64,000 nucleotides of DNA from Paramecium sonneborni (lineage: Eukaryota > Ciliophora > Oligohymenophorea > Peniculida > Parameciidae). The stretch is taken from contig CAJJDN010000086.1 in the NCBI GenBank assembly GCA_905182985.1, positions 333,635 to 397,634 on the forward strand, in the 5' to 3' direction. Below, in pieces: positions 13,601-25,754 of the stretch (the first letter of the stretch is position 1; each line of letters begins with the position of its first letter). Both the position numbers and the translations under genes were made by a program. The notes below the pieces were generated by a model. It was not told the origin of the DNA and ran no database searches. It saw only the letters and a list, made by a program, of their open reading frames with translations.

Positions 13601-16600
13601 ATTTTAGGATAGGTTGATTAATGAAGATGATTAAGGAACTTTTGATAAGATCTTAAAAGAAACAATTTTAAAACATTTCAAGAGAGATTGGAAATAATTA
13701 GTATAAATAGAACCATTATTATGGGCATCATTTGTTCCTACATTGTATCCTGAAGATGATAGAACAAAGAGACCAATGACTGATATTTATTGTGAATTAA
13801 CAGATAGAGAAACACTTAAGAAAGTATGTTAGGAATAACTGAATGAATATAATTCTTAATATACAAGTAATAGAATGGAGTTAGTATTATTTATGAATGC
13901 GATCCAACATGTATTAAAAATAGTACGTGTTGTTAATACTACATTTGGTCATGCTTTATTAGTTGGTGTAGGAGGTTCAGGTAGAAAGAGTTTGGCTTAA
14001 TTAGCTTCATTCATAGCCTTCCAAAATGAAACCTTATAGGTAGACTCAAGGAATTGGATAGAAGAATTATAGAAGGTAATGAAAATGGGAGGAATAGATT
14101 AAAAAGAGATTGTGTTTATGTATTCAGATACATAGATTATTAAAGAATCAATGGTTGAAGATATTTGTAATATCTTGAATAATGGTGAAGTGCCAAATCT
14201 ATTTCCTGCAGAAGAGAAAGGTAAGATCATTGAGGAAATGAGTAGTTATACTTCTGGTACACCAAATGAGAAATACAGTTATTTTGTTAGGTAATGTAAA
14301 AAGAATTTGCATCTTGTGATTTGCATGTCACCTGTTGGAGAAGCATTTAGAAGAAGATTACGTACTTTTCCAGCTTTGGTTAATTGCACAACTATAGATT
14401 GGTTTTTACCATGGCCAGAAGAAGCCCTTAGATCAACTGCAGATGCTGTATTTACAAGAGATATGAATATTACTGATACTAAATTAAGATAAGGATTGGT
14501 TAATATTGCTGTTGATATGTAGATGAGAGTATCTGATTTAACTAAAAGATATTATAATGAATTAAGAAGATATTATTATGTAACACCTACTTCTTATTTG
14601 GAATTACTTAACACATTTAAGAGACTAAAATCTGATAGAGATTAAAATATGATTAAAATGATATCTCGTTATGAAGCAGGTGTTGATAAAATTATTATTA
14701 CTGAAAGTGAAGTTAGCAAAATGCAAAAAGAATTAGAAGACTTACAACCTAAATTAGAATAAGCTACTAAAGATAATAGCATAATGTTGATTAATTTATA
14801 AAAGAAATAAAAAGAAGCAGATGCTAAAAAATAAATTTGTCAATAAGAGGAAAAAGATTGTAATGTTTAAAGAGATGCAGCAAATGCCTTAAGAAACGAT
14901 TGTTAAAATGACCTTGATAAAGTGTTACCAATTTTAGCTCAAGCTGCAGAGGCTTTAGAAAAAATTGATAAGAATGATATGGTTTAATTGAAATCATTCC
15001 CTAAGCCTCCTCCTTCTGCAGCTATTGTAATGGAAGGTTTATGTTACATTTTTTAAGAAGATCAAAATGTACCATGGAAACCTAAAGAACCTGGTTCAAT
15101 GGAAAAAATACAAGATTTTTGGGAGTATTCAAAAAAGAATTTATTAAATGATAAATTAATTAAAAGAATNNCAACATGTATTAAAAATAGTACGTGTTGT
15201 TAATACTACATTTGGTCATGCTTTATTAGTTGGTGTAGGAGGTTCAGGTAGAAAGAGTTTGGCTTAATTAGCTTCATTCATAGCCTTCCAAAATGAAACC
15301 TTATAGGTAGACTCAAGAAATTGGATAGAAGAATTATAGAAAGTAATGAAGATGGGAGGAATAGATTAAAAAGAGATTGTGTTTATGTATTCAGATACAT
15401 AGATTATTAAGGAATCAATGGTTGAAGATATTTGTAATATCTTGAATAATGGTGAAGTGCCAAATCTATTTCCTGCAGAAGAGAAAGGTAAGATCATTGA
15501 GGAAATGAGTAGTTATACTTCTGGTACACCAAATGAGAAATACAGTTATTTTGTTAGGTAATGTAAAAAGAATTTGCATCTTGTGATTTGCATGTCACCT
15601 GTTGGAGAAGCATTTAGAAGAAGATTGCGTACTTTTCCAGCTTTGGTTAATTGCACAACTATAGATTGGTTTTTACCATGGCCAGAAGAAGCACTTAGAT
15701 CAACTGCAGATGCTGTATTTACAAGAGATATGAATATTACGGATACTAAATTAAGATAAGGATTGGTTAATATTGCTGTTGATATGTAGATGAGAGTATC
15801 TGATTTAACTAAAAGATATTATAATGAATTAAGAAGATATTATTATGTAACACCCACTTCTTATTTGGAATTACTTAACACATTTAAGAGACTAAAATCT
15901 GATAGAGATTAAAATATGATTAAAATGATATCTCGTTATGAAGCAGGTGTTGATAAAATTATTATTACTGAAAGTGAAGTTAGCAAAATGCAAAAAGAAT
16001 TAGAAGACTTACAACCTAAATTAGAATAAGCTACTAAAGATAATAGCATAATGTTGATTAATTTATAAAAGAAATAAAAAGAAGCAGATGCTAAAAAATA
16101 AATTTGTCAATAAGAGGAAAAAGATTGTAATGTTTAAAGAGATGCAGCCAATGCCTTAAGAAATGATTGTTAAAATGATCTCGATAAAGTGTTACCCATT
16201 TTGGCTTAAGCTGCCGAGGCTTTGGAAAAAATTGATAAGAATGATATGGTCTAATTAAAATCATTCCCTAAACCACCTCCTTCTGCGGCTATTGTAATGG
16301 AAGGTTTATGTTACATTTTTTAGGAAGATTAAAATGTACCATGGAAACCAAAAGAACCTGGTTCAATGGAAAAAATACAAGATTTTTGGGAGTATTCAAA
16401 AAAGAATTTATTAAATGATAAATTAATTAAAAGAATCAAAGATTTTAGAGATGATGCAATCAGATAAATTCCTTAAGCTAAAATAAATAAATTAAAAGCA
16501 TTTTCATAAAATCCATTATTTTAGAAGGATAAAGTATTTAATGCATCTGTTGCTGCAGGTAATTTAAGTTTATGGGTTCGTGCTGTTGTAGAAACTTATG

Positions 16601-19600
16601 ATGCTTTATTAGTTGTTGATCCTAAGAGATAATAATTGTTAGAAGCAGAAGCTAAATTAAAAGAAGCTGAAGAGACTTTGAGAGTGAAATAAGAAGCATT
16701 ACAAGAAGTGCTTGATATTTTGGCTAAATTAGAAGCTGATTATAATAAAGCCAAATAAGAAAAAGAAGATTTAGAGGCTAAAGTTAATAAATGCAAGATT
16801 TAATTGAGTAGAGCAGAGAAATTAATTACTGAATTAGGTGGAGAGAAAGAGAGTTGGAAGAAGAAAGCTGCTGATTTTAGAGTTGATTCTAAAACAATAG
16901 TTGGGGATTGTATATTATCATCAGGAATTGTTGCATATTTAGGTGCATTTCCTATTGCTTATAGAGATGATACAATAAAAGCTTGGTAAGGTTTATTAAC
17001 TAAATTAAATTTGGAATATGATCCAGATTATTCATTATAAAAAATTCTATGTGATCCAATCACAATGGGATAGTGGACAAATGTCTAAAAGTTACCAAAT
17101 GATTCATTTTCAATTGATAATGCTATTATCTTAAAAAATTCTACAAGATGGCCATTGATGATTGACCCATAAACATAAGCTAATACATGGGTTAAACATA
17201 TGGAATTGAAACATGGAGAAAATTAATCATTAGTTATTGTGAGGCCAACATAATCTTAAAATATATTATCAAAGACTTTGGAAAGTGCATTATAATTTGG
17301 ATAGAGTGTTTTGTTAGAAAATGTAGGAGAGAGTATAGATGCCATATTTGAATCGATTTTATAATAAAAGATTATCAAACAAGGTTCTGCTTACAAATTA
17401 AAATTTGGAGATAAAATGGTTGATTATTCAAAAGATTTTAAATTCTATATGACAACAAAGTTAGCTAGACCTCATTATCCACCTGAAATATGTGTAAAAG
17501 TCACAATGTTAAATTTCTAAGTAACTTAAGAGGGATTGGAAGATTAAATGTTAAATATTGTTGTAAAAATAGAGGAACCAGCTAAAGATGAATAAAGACA
17601 AAGAAATATAAAAGAATTCTTTGAAAATAAGAATAAATAAAAGATGACAGAAGATAATATTTTATAATTATTATAAGAATCGAAAGGAAATTTATTGGAT
17701 GATGAAGTTTTGATAGATACTCTCTAAAGATCTAAAGCAGAATCAATAACTATTTAGGATAAATTAAAGAAATAAGAGTAGGATAGAGAACAGTTTAATT
17801 AAATTCGTAATTTCTATCGAGAAGTGGCAAAGAGAGTGGCTAATTTATATTTTGTAGTTTTGGATCTTTCTTTGATTGAACCTACTTATTAATGGTCTTT
17901 AGAATTTTACATTATTTTGTTTGAAAGAGCAATCAGAGAATCAATTTAAGGAAAAGAGAATAGAAGTAAAAATATAATAGATAAATTTTAAATTTCTTTA
18001 TATGAGAGTATATGTAGATCTCTATTGGAGAAAGATAAATTGATATTCTCATTTTTGATGACAATGAAAGTAATGTAAAGTGATGGTAAGATTACTCCTT
18101 AGGAAATTCGTTTTACAATGGTAGGTGGAACTTATACAGACCCAACGTATAATTAACCATAAGCAGAATGGATTTCAAAGAAGATGTGGTGTTTAATAAC
18201 TGAAGCAGCTGATGTTTTGGCTTGTTTCAAAGGATTACCAGAATCTATTACAAAGAATTTAGAGGTTTGGCAAGAGATATATGACAGTTCAGAACCTTAG
18301 ACATAAAAATTACCAGAACCATGGGCTACATCTTTATCTACTTTTTAAAAATTGATAATTTTAAGAATAATTAGAGCAGATAAATTTGCAAATGCAACTT
18401 AGAATCTTATTATTACAGAAATGGGTAAATAATTTATGGATCCTCCTCCATTCAATTTGGAATATGCATATAAAGATGCAGATGCATTTACACCATTAAT
18501 TTTTATTTTATCACCAGGTGCAGATCCTCGTTTAGAAATTTAGAGTTTAGCTGATAAATTTGGATTTAGATAAAACTTTATTCCACTTTCATTGGGTTAA
18601 GGTTAAGGAGAAATTGCAACAAATGCCATAAAAGGAGCTGTCAAAGATGGAAAATGGGTATTATTATAGAATTGTCATCTTGCTCCATCATTTATGCCAG
18701 AATTAGAGAGAATTCATGAATAAGAGATATGTGCTAAACCTGATGTTAATACAGATTTTAGAATATGGTTAACATCAATGCCATCTAATGTATTTCCTGT
18801 TACTCTATTAATGAAAGGAATTAAAATGACTTATGAACCACCAAGAGGATTAAAAAATAATATGCTTAGAAATTTTTCATCAATTGATGCTAAGAGTTTT
18901 GAATAATGCAAGAAACCAGTTGAATGGAAAAAATTATTTTTTGGATTAAACTTTTTCCATGCTGTTTGTTTAGAAAGACGTAAGTATGGACCTCTAGGTT
19001 GGAATATTCCATATGAATTTACTTCAGCAGATTTGGCAATTTCTGTTTCTCAATTGAAAAATTTCCTAGACACATTTGAAGATATTCCATGGGAGGCTCT
19101 TAATTATATGGTTGCAGAAGCAAATTATGGAGGAAGAGTTACAGATCCTAAGGATAGAAGATTGATTGCCATTTTACTTAAATAATTCTATACAACTGAT
19201 GTTTTATAAATTGATAAACATAAGTTAAGTCCAAGTGGTACCTATTACATTCCTCCAAATGGAGTTTTAGAGGATTATAAAGAGTATATAAGAAATTTAC
19301 CATTGAATGATTAAACTGAAGTTTTTGGATTACATGACAATGCAGAAATATCATCAGCAATTATTGAAACAAACTTCATAACATCAACTATATTATCATT
19401 GCTTCCTAGATCAACTGGAGGTGCTGGATCATCTGCAGAAGATCTTATAAAAGAAAAATGCAAGCAAATTCTGTCTAAATTGCCTAAAAGATTCAATGTA
19501 GAAGAGGCTGCTCGTAAACATCCAGTTTAATACAATTAGAGTATGAATACTGTGTTGTAATAAGAATTGATTAGATTCAATAAATTATTATAAGCTGTTA

Positions 19601-20353
19601 CATAATCTTTGATTGATTTAGGCAAGGCAATAGATGGTTTAGTTGTGATGAGTGCAGATCTAGAATAAGTGTTTAATAAAGTATTTGATAATTAAGTCCC
19701 TGATGTTTGGCATAAAGTAGCTTATCCTTCACTTAAACCCTTAGGATCTTGGATAAATGATTTTATTGATAGATTGCATTTTATGCAATTATGGATAGAT
19801 AATGGTGCACCACCAACTTTTTGGGTTTCTGGATTCTTTTTCACATAGTCCTTTTTAACAGGAACACTTTAAAACTTTGCTAGAAAGGTATAATCATAAT
19901 TAATTGATAGTACTAAATTCCTATTGATACATTATCTTTTGAATTCATTGTGATACCACCTTCATCATAAGAATATGATTTAACTAAGCCTCCTGATGAT
20001 GGTTGTTATGTTTATGGATTATTCCTTGATGGAGCTAGATGGGATGAAGAAAATAGATGTCTTAATGAGAGTTTACCAAAAATTCTACAATATTCAGTTC
20101 CCTATCTCTGGCTATTACCAAGTGAAGAAAAGAAGGATTGGGATGCTGATACATCTGTAAAATATTATCATTTAGTTTTCATTAGGTTTATGAATGCCCT
20201 GTTTATAAGACTTCTAGAAGAGCAGGAACACTTTCAACTACTGGTCACTCTACCAATTTTGTTATTTCTGTGTATTTACCTATTTCACCTGATCATCATC
20301 CCTATCATTGGGTCAAAAGAGGTGTGGCAATATTATGCTAGACAGATGATTGA
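4602..20353 (+). CDS. Axonemal inner-arm dynein heavy chain (single-headed DNAH3/7/12-like group)
   Basis: Motor ATPase of the ciliary inner arm. Visible in order: coiled/linker tail; AAA1 P-loop GPAGTGKTE near 9436 with Walker [13 protein letters not shown]2 loop GQAFAGKS near 10275; AAA3 loop GPTGTGKT near 11359; AAA4 loop GVGGSGRKS near 12457; the antiparallel coiled-coil stalk with the microtubule-binding tip (about 16150-16850); AAA5-6; and the typical C-terminus [15 protein letters not shown]...[10 protein letters not shown]. Introns lie at 4881-4908, 4945-4965, 5144-5170, 19888-19910 and 20157-20185. The assembly carries extra copies: 13375-15169 repeats 11867 onward, and 15172 restarts at the equivalent of 12397. 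Joining 13373 directly to 16149 removes 2775 nt and leaves exactly 4283 codons (4282 residues), a normal length. Assignment to the DNAH3/7/12 group rests on motif resemblance only. Confidence 0.95.
11867..13373 (+). repeat. Contig overlap, copy 1 (dynein AAA3-stalk)
   Basis: This segment reappears from 13375 (offset 1508) and, from 12397, again from 15172 (offset 2775). It ends at a single n (13374). It encodes the region between AAA3 and the first stalk helix. It is the end of one contig rather than a biological repeat. Confidence 0.85.
13375..15169 (+). repeat. Contig overlap, copy 2 (dynein, diverged haplotype or paralogue)
   Basis: It starts at the equivalent of 11867 and ends at the equivalent of 16436, flanked by n at 13374 and nn at 15170-15171. 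It differs from the other two copies by scattered, mostly synonymous single-base changes, plus at least one replacement (Ser to Thr near 13762). A 1-base excess of A near 14881 interrupts similarity to copy 3. It looks like an allelic or ohnologous contig inserted by the scaffolder. Confidence 0.8.
15172..16436 (+). repeat. Contig overlap, copy 3 (dynein)
   Basis: It begins at the equivalent of 12397 and continues without a break into the rest of the dynein gene. Over 15172-16148 it is almost identical to copy 1 (for example tac versus tgc near 15628). This is the copy that belongs in the gene. Confidence 0.85.
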
Positions 20354-20399
20354 ATAATATTTTGAATAATATAAATTAATTAATTAAACTTAATTATTT

Positions 20400-21300
20400 A
20401 TGGAAGAATAAACTTAAGAACGTTTATCCTTATTATAAGAAATCTTAGCCCTTGATGATGTCCCTAAAATTATCAAAAAGCTAAACAAAAATGGATTTTC
20501 TTGTTCTGAGCTATTATAATAATTAGTTGAGACCAACCATAATCAAGGAATTTAAATATTACAATCTTACTCAAATAATTTCACAGAATTAAAAGGCAAA
20601 TCATTTGTAGCCTTAATCTTATATCTTTCCATTCAAGAACCAAATATTGAAGCTATCTTACAAGCAGATAAATTATTATAGTCCAATTAATATGTTGGCA
20701 GCTTTATAAAATATTATGAAAAAGCTATTACTGATGATAGTCCTTTTAGTCAACAAATTGTAAATCATATTATCTAAAACAAAACCAATGTCCCCAATTT
20801 CAATCTTGTCTATGATTAATTGTTTCTATTAAGCAAATAAAAAAAACTCAATAATATTTAAGAATTTGAAAACCTCATGAACACCTAAAAAGATGTTGTT
20901 TTAATCATTGATAAACCTATTATTAAAATTTTCCCATTAACTCCTAGAATTAAATCTGAATATTTACCAAAGCATTTATAAATTAAGAAAACTCAAAATG
21001 CTATTTCCAAATAAGAACAACTAAGAGAAATGTAAAAAAAAAAAATAATGACTAAAAAGAAATTAATGAGAGATTTATATAAAGAATAAAATTAATTGCA
21101 TAAAATCAAAAAAGATAAAATACTTCATCAACTTGGTAAATAAAAAGACGGATATAAAAAGTATTAATACTTATACTACTTTTAGAGGATTGAGATTACT
21201 AGAAGAATAATAAATGGAATTAAAGAAACTCAAAACTATGTAATTAAATATTAAAAGACATAAAAAGAAGTCTTCTAGAAAAGGGGGTAATAAACAATGA
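20400..21300 (+). CDS. NOP14-like protein (short; C-terminal domain recognisable)
   Basis: With one 25-nt intron (21161-21185) the model is 292 codons. The last third, from IFPLTPRIKSEYLPK onward, has the NOP14 C-terminal pattern: a lysine-rich helix KKKLMRDLYKEQ, then KQKDGYKKGLRLLEEQQMEL and a strongly basic end KRHKKKSSRKGG. NOP14 is a nucleolar factor needed for 18S rRNA and small-subunit maturation. Family members are usually 800 residues or more; here only 291 residues fit, because the dynein stop lies 46 bp upstream. So it is a truncated or fast-evolving member, or another basic nuclear protein. Function is inferred. Confidence 0.5.
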
Positions 21301-21323
21301 AATATTTGTTAATATTATTAATT

Positions 21324-21610
21324 ATGAAAAAATTTCTTTCTGCAATTAAGAATGTGACAGACCCTGAAAAAATGGCTAAATATGGAGCTTAGAAACTTGA
21401 AAACCTTGCTGATTATTTAGATCCTAATAATGAAAAACCTTCACAATAAATTCCTTTTATGGTAATAGCCAAAATTAAAATTTATTCTAGATCACCAGAT
21501 AAATGAAGAATGAGCTTATTTAATTAGGATACAATTTTGATGATATTAAAAAAATGACTCCAACTTATGCCAGTAATCTACTTTAAAATCAAATTAAAAA
21601 ATAGAAGTGA
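21324..21610 (+). CDS. Small conserved-looking protein, 85 residues
   Basis: Starts MKKFLSAIKNVTDPEKM 23 bp after the NOP14-like stop; an alternative in-frame ATG at 21297 overlaps that stop. One 29-nt intron (21462-21490). The protein is helical and hydrophilic and ends with a short UBA-like stretch (LGYNFDDIKKMTPTYASNLL). No function assigned. The UBA resemblance is weak. Confidence 0.6.
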
Positions 21611-21622
21611 TTAATGATATTC

Positions 21623-22123
21623 TCACATTAAAAAATATTGATTTTTTTGCTTTAATAATCTAGGTTCAAATGAAACTTTTTTTTAATAACTTGATTATAC
21701 TACTTTTGGTACAGATTTATGAGATCTTGATTTACTAGTCTTAAGTATGCTTCTTATTGTTTATGTATCAGATACAGTCTAATTTTTATTCAAAATAACT
21801 GAGTATTCATCAAATTATTCAGGATGATTTGAATTTTAAGTAACACTTCTTCTCATTATCAGACATTTACCTTCTAATTATTTCTCCTAGTGAAACTCTT
21901 ATAATTCTTGTTCCTTAGTAATTTATAAATCTTAAGTCTTCTGATATTGCTAATCCTCGAGTGGAAGAGTGGAAATGGCTTTTAATTCTTAACTTTTTTT
22001 TTTAGCAATCTCTTTAACATTAAGAATTATTTCTAAATAATTCATTTCATAAGTTTCTTCCATCATATTTGAATGAGAATGAGGTTTTGCTAAAGGGTAT
22101 TACTTATTAGGTTGAAATTTCAT
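21623..22123 (-). CDS. Uncharacterised 166-residue protein with a possible PP1-docking motif
   Basis: Intronless, starting MKFQPNKQYPLAKPH. Hydrophilic and rich in Gln, Glu and Lys. Near the C-terminus it has SILKTSKSRSHKS followed by KKVSFEP. KVSF fits the RVxF consensus for docking to protein phosphatase 1, and Ser/Lys-rich flanks are common around such sites. The gene converges tail-to-tail with the small plus-strand gene, with 12 bp between them. Family not recognised; the PP1 link is only a motif match. Confidence 0.6.
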
Positions 22124-22766
22124 TATTTTATTAATTATCGGATATTTTAGGTTCCCATCATATTGAGATTATTTTTTAATTGAAACAGATCCCATTATGA
22201 GAAATTATAAATTTTTAATTCTTATCATTTTATAAATGAAAAATTCCTTTTGGTTTAAATAAAAGAAAATATCCTTCTCAATTTTTATAGAGGTATCTAT
22301 TAAATTTAGAATTCTAGTCTGCTATTATTAAGATTTAATCAACAAAGTAAACTATTCCAAAAAAAATTATTTAAAATTGTTAAAAAATTCTCAATAACTT
22401 CATTTTAATTAAAAAATGAATGAAAATTTAAATCTTCTAAACTGGATTAAGCTTAATTTCTAACTATTTTCAAAACAGAATTTATCTTTATAATTAAGCG
22501 TTATTGTATAATGATGAACTAAAATAATTATTTCATCGAAAAATAAATTGCACTACATTTTTTTATCTGTTAAAAAAGTTTTATGAGATCATGTATTAAA
22601 TTATAATGTGTTAAGCTAATTCAATATATTATAATATTGTTATTTCTTTAGAGAATAATATCACATTTTTTAATAAAATCGCTATCTATAATTAGATTGA
22701 AACTTTATCTTATTTTTTAATTAATCATTCTTAAATTAATTAAAAATTTAATATAAAAATAAAGCC
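22124..22766. other. AT-rich intergenic region
   Basis: A 643-bp gap between divergent genes. I see only A/T-rich sequence with frequent TGA in all frames and no RNA gene, so it presumably holds the two promoters. Confidence 0.5.
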
Positions 22767-23540
22767 ATGAGTGATCATGAGGATCAATAAAATGTGTAGC
22801 AAGAAGAAACAGCATCAAATCCACCTAAATTTGAAGACTATTCTGATGTATAAAAAAAGAAAATATCTAGATTGATAAAACTCAAATTCCTAGTTTTGAA
22901 AAGAATGCAGGAACAGAATGTTTTAAGAAAGGTGATTATTTTGAAGCAATACGTCATTATTCGAAAGTACAATTTTTTTACATATTTAAGGCAGTAATGG
23001 CGTATTAATTTTTAATACAGGATGGAGTAGTGAATGATCCAGAAGAAATGAAAAAGATTACATAAGAAATATACGTATAATAAAATTTATACATCTATTA
23101 GCTTCCCTGTAGTCTCAATTTATCTCTATGTTATATCAAATAAAAGGAATATTAAATGGGAAAGGACTTTGCAAATAAAGCATTAGAAGTTGAAGCTAAT
23201 AATTTAAAAGGTTTATATAGGAGAGGAATTTGTTTAATGAATTTATAAGAAGTAAGAAATAATTCTAGAAAAGTTTAAAGCAGCTGGAGAGGATTTTAAA
23301 AGAGTTTTAGATATTGAACCAAATAATGAAGATGCAAAATAAGCTTGGGAACAATTATTAAAAAAGAAAGAATAAATAAAACAAAGATAAAAGGCAATAA
23401 GCGAAAAAATGTTAAATAGTTTGAATTATGAGGATAAAATTGAGACACAAAAAAAAAATGTTAAAAAAAATTGGTTTAAAGAGAAATATGATTGGTTAAA
23501 ATCAATATTGTGTGTTAGAAAAAAGGGAAAAATAAATTGA
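22767..23540 (+). CDS. TPR-repeat co-chaperone-like protein
   Basis: Removing four introns of 23, 24, 27 and 22 nt (first near 22845, last near 23260) gives 225 residues. After an acidic N-terminus (MSDHEDQQNV) there are three tetratricopeptide units: KKGDYFEAIRHYSKA, LNLSLCYIKQKEYQMGKDFANKALEVE and LYRRGICLMNLQEFKAAGEDFKRVLDIEPNN, then a lysine-rich tail. This spacing is typical of TPR domains that bind Hsp90/Hsp70 C-termini in FKBP, AIP and TTC proteins. No peptidyl-prolyl isomerase domain is present. Two of the introns require AAG acceptors. Partner and process are inferred. Confidence 0.75.
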
Positions 23541-23669
23541 GGATAAGTTTTTGAGTAATAAATTATAATTTTTTAATTATGTAAGTGTTTTAATTTGGAT
23601 TTGATATATTAATAATCTGATTATTTGAATGTTGTCATTCATAATTTTATTAAAGTATTTATAAAATAT

Positions 23670-24243
23670 ATGTTTAAGACATTAGTGAATTGGTTTAGAG
23701 AGTTGTTTTTTGGAAAAGAGTTAGAAATAGCCTTAGTTGGATTATAGAATGCAGGGAAAACTACTTTGGTGAATACTATGTCTACAGGAAAGTTTGAAGA
23801 AGACACTATTCCAACAATAGGATTTAATTTTCGATCTGTTAAGAAAGGGAAAGTAAAAATGAAGATGTGGGATGTTGGGGGATAGGCTAGATTTAGAGAA
23901 TAATGGGAAAAATATTGTAGATCAGCAGATGTCATAATTTTTGTTGTTGATGCACAAGATTAAGGAAATTTAGATATTGCTAGATAATAACTTAATTAAC
24001 TAATATCTTGGCCTAGTCTAGAGGGTATACCACTATTAGTATTAGGAAATAAACATGATCTTTAAGGATGGTAACGTCAATCTCTATATTTATAGTATTA
24101 CGGAATAGGAACTTATTACACAAATGAATTTAAATTAAATAAAAGATAGATGTGTTGCATGCTTTAGTATATCTGCCAAAAAAAATACAAACATTGATGA
24201 AATGTTAAAATGGCTTTCAAAACTCGAGAGAAAAAATAAATGA
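23670..24243 (+). CDS. ARL8: ARL8-like small GTPase
   Basis: With one 25-nt intron (24071-24095) the protein is 182 residues. It has the whole GTPase signature: P-loop [11 protein letters not shown], switch-I Thr in [11 protein letters not shown], switch II WDVGGQARFR, NKHD and the SAK-type G5 (SISAKKN). The N-terminal [25 protein letters not shown] and the motif WEKYCR match ARL8 rather than ARF1; there is no N-terminal Gly for myristoylation. ARL8 recruits motors to lysosomes and moves other cargo. That role here is by family only. Confidence 0.9.
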
Positions 24244-24564
24244 TAATAATATGTGTTAATCTATATTTATTATTCATTAAATCTCTTTTATCTATATATT
24301 CATTCTTTGAAAACTATTTACATTTATCTAAGAAAAAACAAAATTAAAATGTTTTCTCTTCTAATTTAGAATATTTGTAAATAGGGATAGCTTTTATTTT
24401 TTATAATTATCATTAAAATGCTTAAAGTTTTTATCTAAAAATATTTATAAACTTTATTTTTATATTCTAATTGAAATAAATTTTAAAAGCATCTTTATAT
24501 ACTCTTAACTCATAATTATAAATACATAATTCAAAATGATCTAAAATTTTAATCCAACTTTAAA
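24244..24564. other. Intergenic, nothing recognised
   Basis: About 320 bp of AT-rich sequence between the ARL8-like stop and the membrane-protein region. No ORF, RNA gene or repeat is evident. Confidence 0.5.
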
Positions 24565-25691
24565 GCGTGTTTATCTTATGCCAAATAGATAATAAAATAT
24601 ATTTTTATATTATATTGTATTTTTTAATGTTCTTAATATTATTCTCTTTAGTTTATTCTAAAAGAACTACAAACCCATAACTTCAATATCAATTTGAACA
24701 AATTTCTTAAACCAATTATACACATAATATCAATTCAACATTATTACTTTAATATAATGAGTAATATATGATTATTATTATTTAAGCTATCCAGGAGTGT
24801 ATAGTATGGAATTGGGTGAAATTGTAGATGGAGAATATGTTGAAATCTAATAAAGCTTAAGTTTAGATCCCTTTACTTTACCAGGATGCCATCATTATAA
24901 TAGAAAATTGATATATAAGCAATTAGCTTATCAAAAGATTGATTCAGATGAACAAGTTTTTACAAATATGTATATTGACAATAATTTTGTATTTGCGACC
25001 AGAAGTGATAATTCATTATGGCAATTTGAAATCTAACTTGATGAAAAGAATAGAAAGATCATAGGTTTAGAATTGAAAAGAACTCATAAAAATGTTGGTT
25101 TTAGCTAATAACATTAGATTATCTGTTATAATTAGATATGCTTAATATTTGGAGAGGAAGGTTAAACCTTTCTTTACAAAGACAACAATTTTATTTCAAT
25201 CAACCTAACATAGATTATTGGTGAATTTAGAGAATTTCCTTAAGATATTTATTTTGATGAGAAATCAAAAGCAATTTATATTTGTTATGGCAATTAATTC
25301 ATAGATGTGCTTCAATTTACAAATAATAGTTCAATTGAAAAAGTGTAAACAATAATGAGTGGAGAGAAAATTGTATAAGTTCGAACTAACACAAAAAGCA
25401 CAATTCTTTATTTACTTGATTAGAATATTGGATTGATCTCTTATTATATTGATTCAATTTTAGAATATAGATTAACTTCATTTTAGATTACTTTGTAGAA
25501 TAGTGTTGCATTTGATTTCTATGAAAACACTTTCTTTATAGTGGCTTAAACCTACAATCAAATTCCTTATGCTTTAGAAGTCTTATAATATGAGGATATT
25601 TACTATTTCAATAAAATTTATTCAAAAGATATAGATATATATGATGTATTGGTAGGTGAATACTTTGCCATTCTCATAAGTGTAGGGACTC
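24565..25691 (+). repeat. Contig overlap: truncated copy of the membrane-protein gene
   Basis: It appears identical to 25693-26819 (offset 1128) and ends at the n at 25692. It includes a start codon at 24627 and about the first 345 codons of the next gene, then stops at the contig edge. It should be collapsed, not annotated as a second gene. Confidence 0.9.
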
Positions 25692-25754
25692 NGCGTGTTT
25701 ATCTTATGCCAAATAGATAATAAAATATATTTTTATATTATATTGTATTTTTTA

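Noticed and set aside
12799..15759. Three tandem copies of a short ORF (starting [14 protein letters not shown])
   Set aside because: They are the same dynein AAA4 segment repeated by contig overlap, split into short ORFs because TAA/TAG were read as stops.
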